NCBI GenBank assembly: GCA_017557475.1
Contig: JAFYYO010000054.1
Location: 1-24,720 of the forward strand
Direction: 5' to 3'
DNA: 24,720 bases
Origin: Bacteroidaceae bacterium
GTDB lineage: Bacteria; Bacteroidota; Bacteroidia; Bacteroidales; Bacteroidaceae
The notes below the pieces were generated by a model that ran no database searches, was not told the origin of the DNA, and saw only the letters and a program-made list of their open reading frames with translations. Positions 24,501-24,720 of the stretch are shown here, piece after piece; positions within the stretch are counted from its first letter, which is position 1; each line of letters opens with the position of its first letter. A program made the position numbers and the translations under genes.

Positions 24501-24720
24501 GTTCTGTCCTGTACTTCACGAAGCTTCTCCTTGTCACGGCATTCATGTCTGAGAGGAGACATTCGAGCACCGTTTGCACCACCTCAGCATCGTTGGCGTC
24601 GTAGAGGATGATGCACTTGTCCGTCGCTTTTGTACCTAAAATGGTGAAGCAACCCTCGACAGGCTCAGTAACTACCTTCAGAGGCTCAGCCCATGCTGTC
24701 AGCAGAGTCATCAGCAGGGA
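21520..24720 (-). CDS. Secreted GH115-family alpha-glucuronidase, upstream copy (5' end outside window)
   Basis: Paralogue of the downstream GH115 gene with the same order of domains, and very similar by eye over the whole catalytic region. Landmarks are KFRGIFVNDEDWGLRPW, ELLLRLRANTLWPAMHPGSRAF, DIYMGSSHCEQM and VTLMWVDDNHGYIRQ. The frame stays open to the last base: SLLMTLLTAWAEPLKVV is the end of a signal peptide, so the ATG at 24711 is internal and the true start lies beyond 24720. Compared with its neighbour it lacks four residues after NEYEW and has a shorter C-terminal tail (YDLLGRKVGS....SGIYIKDGKK). The C-terminal region (NADFEYNSSGSLNPQGN onward) again looks carbohydrate-binding. 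The operon promoter is outside the window. Confidence 0.9.
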   Translation of the reverse strand, partial: SLLMTLLTAWAEPLKVVTEPVEGCFTILGTKATDKCIILYDANDAEVVQTVLECLLSDMNAVTRRSFVKYRTEPSSHKSPIIVGTIGQSSHIDQLIQDGKLDVSDVVGKWEAYGLQVIDNPMEGVGRALVIYGSQPRSTAYGMFELSKLMGVSPWVWWADVTPAVKTQLYVTPGKTVVGTPSVKFRGIFVNDEDWGLRPWGARNLDTDLGNFGPKTYAVIMELLLRLRANTLWPAMHPGSRAFWYEKTNIPLIMKYDIYMGSSHCEQMLCNNEYEWERFGGHRDEDWVWHSNKEMIMRYWAARISESKDKNGIYTLGMRAVHDAGMNGYNTLEEKVAALTDIIAHQRQLIADSIGDPTTVPQIFIPYKEVLEAYNAGLQVPEDVTLMWVDDNHGYIRQMPTPEEQARSGGNAIYYHLSYWGTPAGYLWLSTISPSLCSYELSKAYSQSMRNQWIINVGDIKPAEEELEFCMDLAWDINSWPPEEAYKYTRAWAERTFGEEYADEISEIKQAYYRLGIAAKPEHVHLCYFDHSNAQIDARIEEYQYIYNKVKALRNRIPVSLQDAYYELIEYPVCGCADQNIKILRGRQSFVYAWAGQGEKALSYSTAAQTAFDEIVTMTDKFNTGIAGGKWNYMMSYKPNNMSQHLMPNVASAADVSDITSTIVQPNITILPGGNYQNASSSVVSLTGLGLAGSTATVWPLDLTAYTSCSQAPYAEYSVPVQKGLNVIQVRCLPTFPLNTSYDLRVGISVNGNTPTVLSVKTTAMTTPWDETVVQGYLRAAVHYTSTKDQTVPVRVYFMDPGSTVCALASISFGSDAQDLTTTLLTNADFEYNSSGSLNPQGNTGRGVPKGWTATGKMKGNSWGVNQDAKQIYGINVYWATSTPMPEVYELSQTIPANNIEPGTYLVSCLLGVLKDKLGTCRLFANDIVQYYGKESDYVSSVFTSGETRTFASYVGSGDGRMILKPMEVIVSIVEGEDLKLGIRTSNHRADGSRVTSNNHGCFKVDHFRIQRINAEDPTSIKNFQSSSWEASEGAVYDLLGRKVGSGQLPSGIYIKDGKKRLIKRN

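Noticed and set aside
1..24720. Insertion sequences, phage genes, tRNA or rRNA genes
   Set aside because: No transposase or integrase domains, terminal inverted repeats with target duplications, or tRNA/rRNA-like sequences were recognised anywhere in the window.

Overview
The window looks like chromosome of a gut- or rumen-type Bacteroidales bacterium, most likely Prevotellaceae. Evidence: promoters fit the Bacteroidetes pattern (TTTG at about -33, TAnnTTTG at about -7), Shine-Dalgarno sites are weak or absent, secreted enzymes end in the short 'YDL.G.K......KG.Y...GKK' tails common in Prevotella, and the gene content is rich in carbohydrate-active enzymes. No tRNA, rRNA, CRISPR array, transposase or phage gene was seen. 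TGA is used as a normal stop.

Layout. 1-2522 (+): the 3' part of mutL, then trpS, both housekeeping. 2547-2674: repeat array A. 2899-6676 (+): a large secreted GH33 sialidase followed 1 nt later by a 53-residue 'MKKTYIAP' small ORF, closed by a clear intrinsic terminator (6707-6742). 6768-6873: repeat array B. 6941-13001 (+): one operon with a clear promoter, encoding a Tat-exported Gfo/Idh/MocA oxidoreductase, a DUF1080 protein (3-keto-disaccharide hydrolase family) broken by an in-frame TGA, a GH92 alpha-mannosidase and a GH76 alpha-1,6-mannanase. 13027-13110: repeat array C. 13150-13935 (+): VanX-type D-Ala-D-Ala dipeptidase, tail-to-tail with a VanZ-like membrane protein (-). A highly symmetric divergent promoter (14337-14379) separates vanZ from a (+) operon of two tandem NSS sodium symporters and a helix-hairpin-helix protein (14401-18082). 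18250-24720 (-): two tandem paralogous GH115-type alpha-glucuronidases, the upstream one cut by the window edge.

How they work together. Sialidase, GH92 and GH76 point to capped, mannose-rich glycans such as host N-glycans or yeast mannan. The Gfo/Idh plus DUF1080 pair is the hallmark of an oxidative 3-keto-glycoside route of glycosidic bond cleavage. The GH115 pair points instead to glucuronic acid side chains of xylan or plant gums. No SusC/SusD pair or dedicated regulator lies in the window.

The most unusual feature is a family of three intergenic arrays (A, B, C; 15 units) of 18-bp near-palindromes set at an exact 22-bp period. Every unit has CACG or CGTG at positions 8-11. The arrays sit at the boundaries of the (+) strand transcription units on either side of the sialidase and mannosidase genes. 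Other points of note are the TGG-to-TGA break in the DUF1080 gene, a mirror-symmetric divergent promoter, a 7-bp tandem repeat inside a transporter gene that could allow frame switching, and MutL endonuclease motifs that have been replaced.
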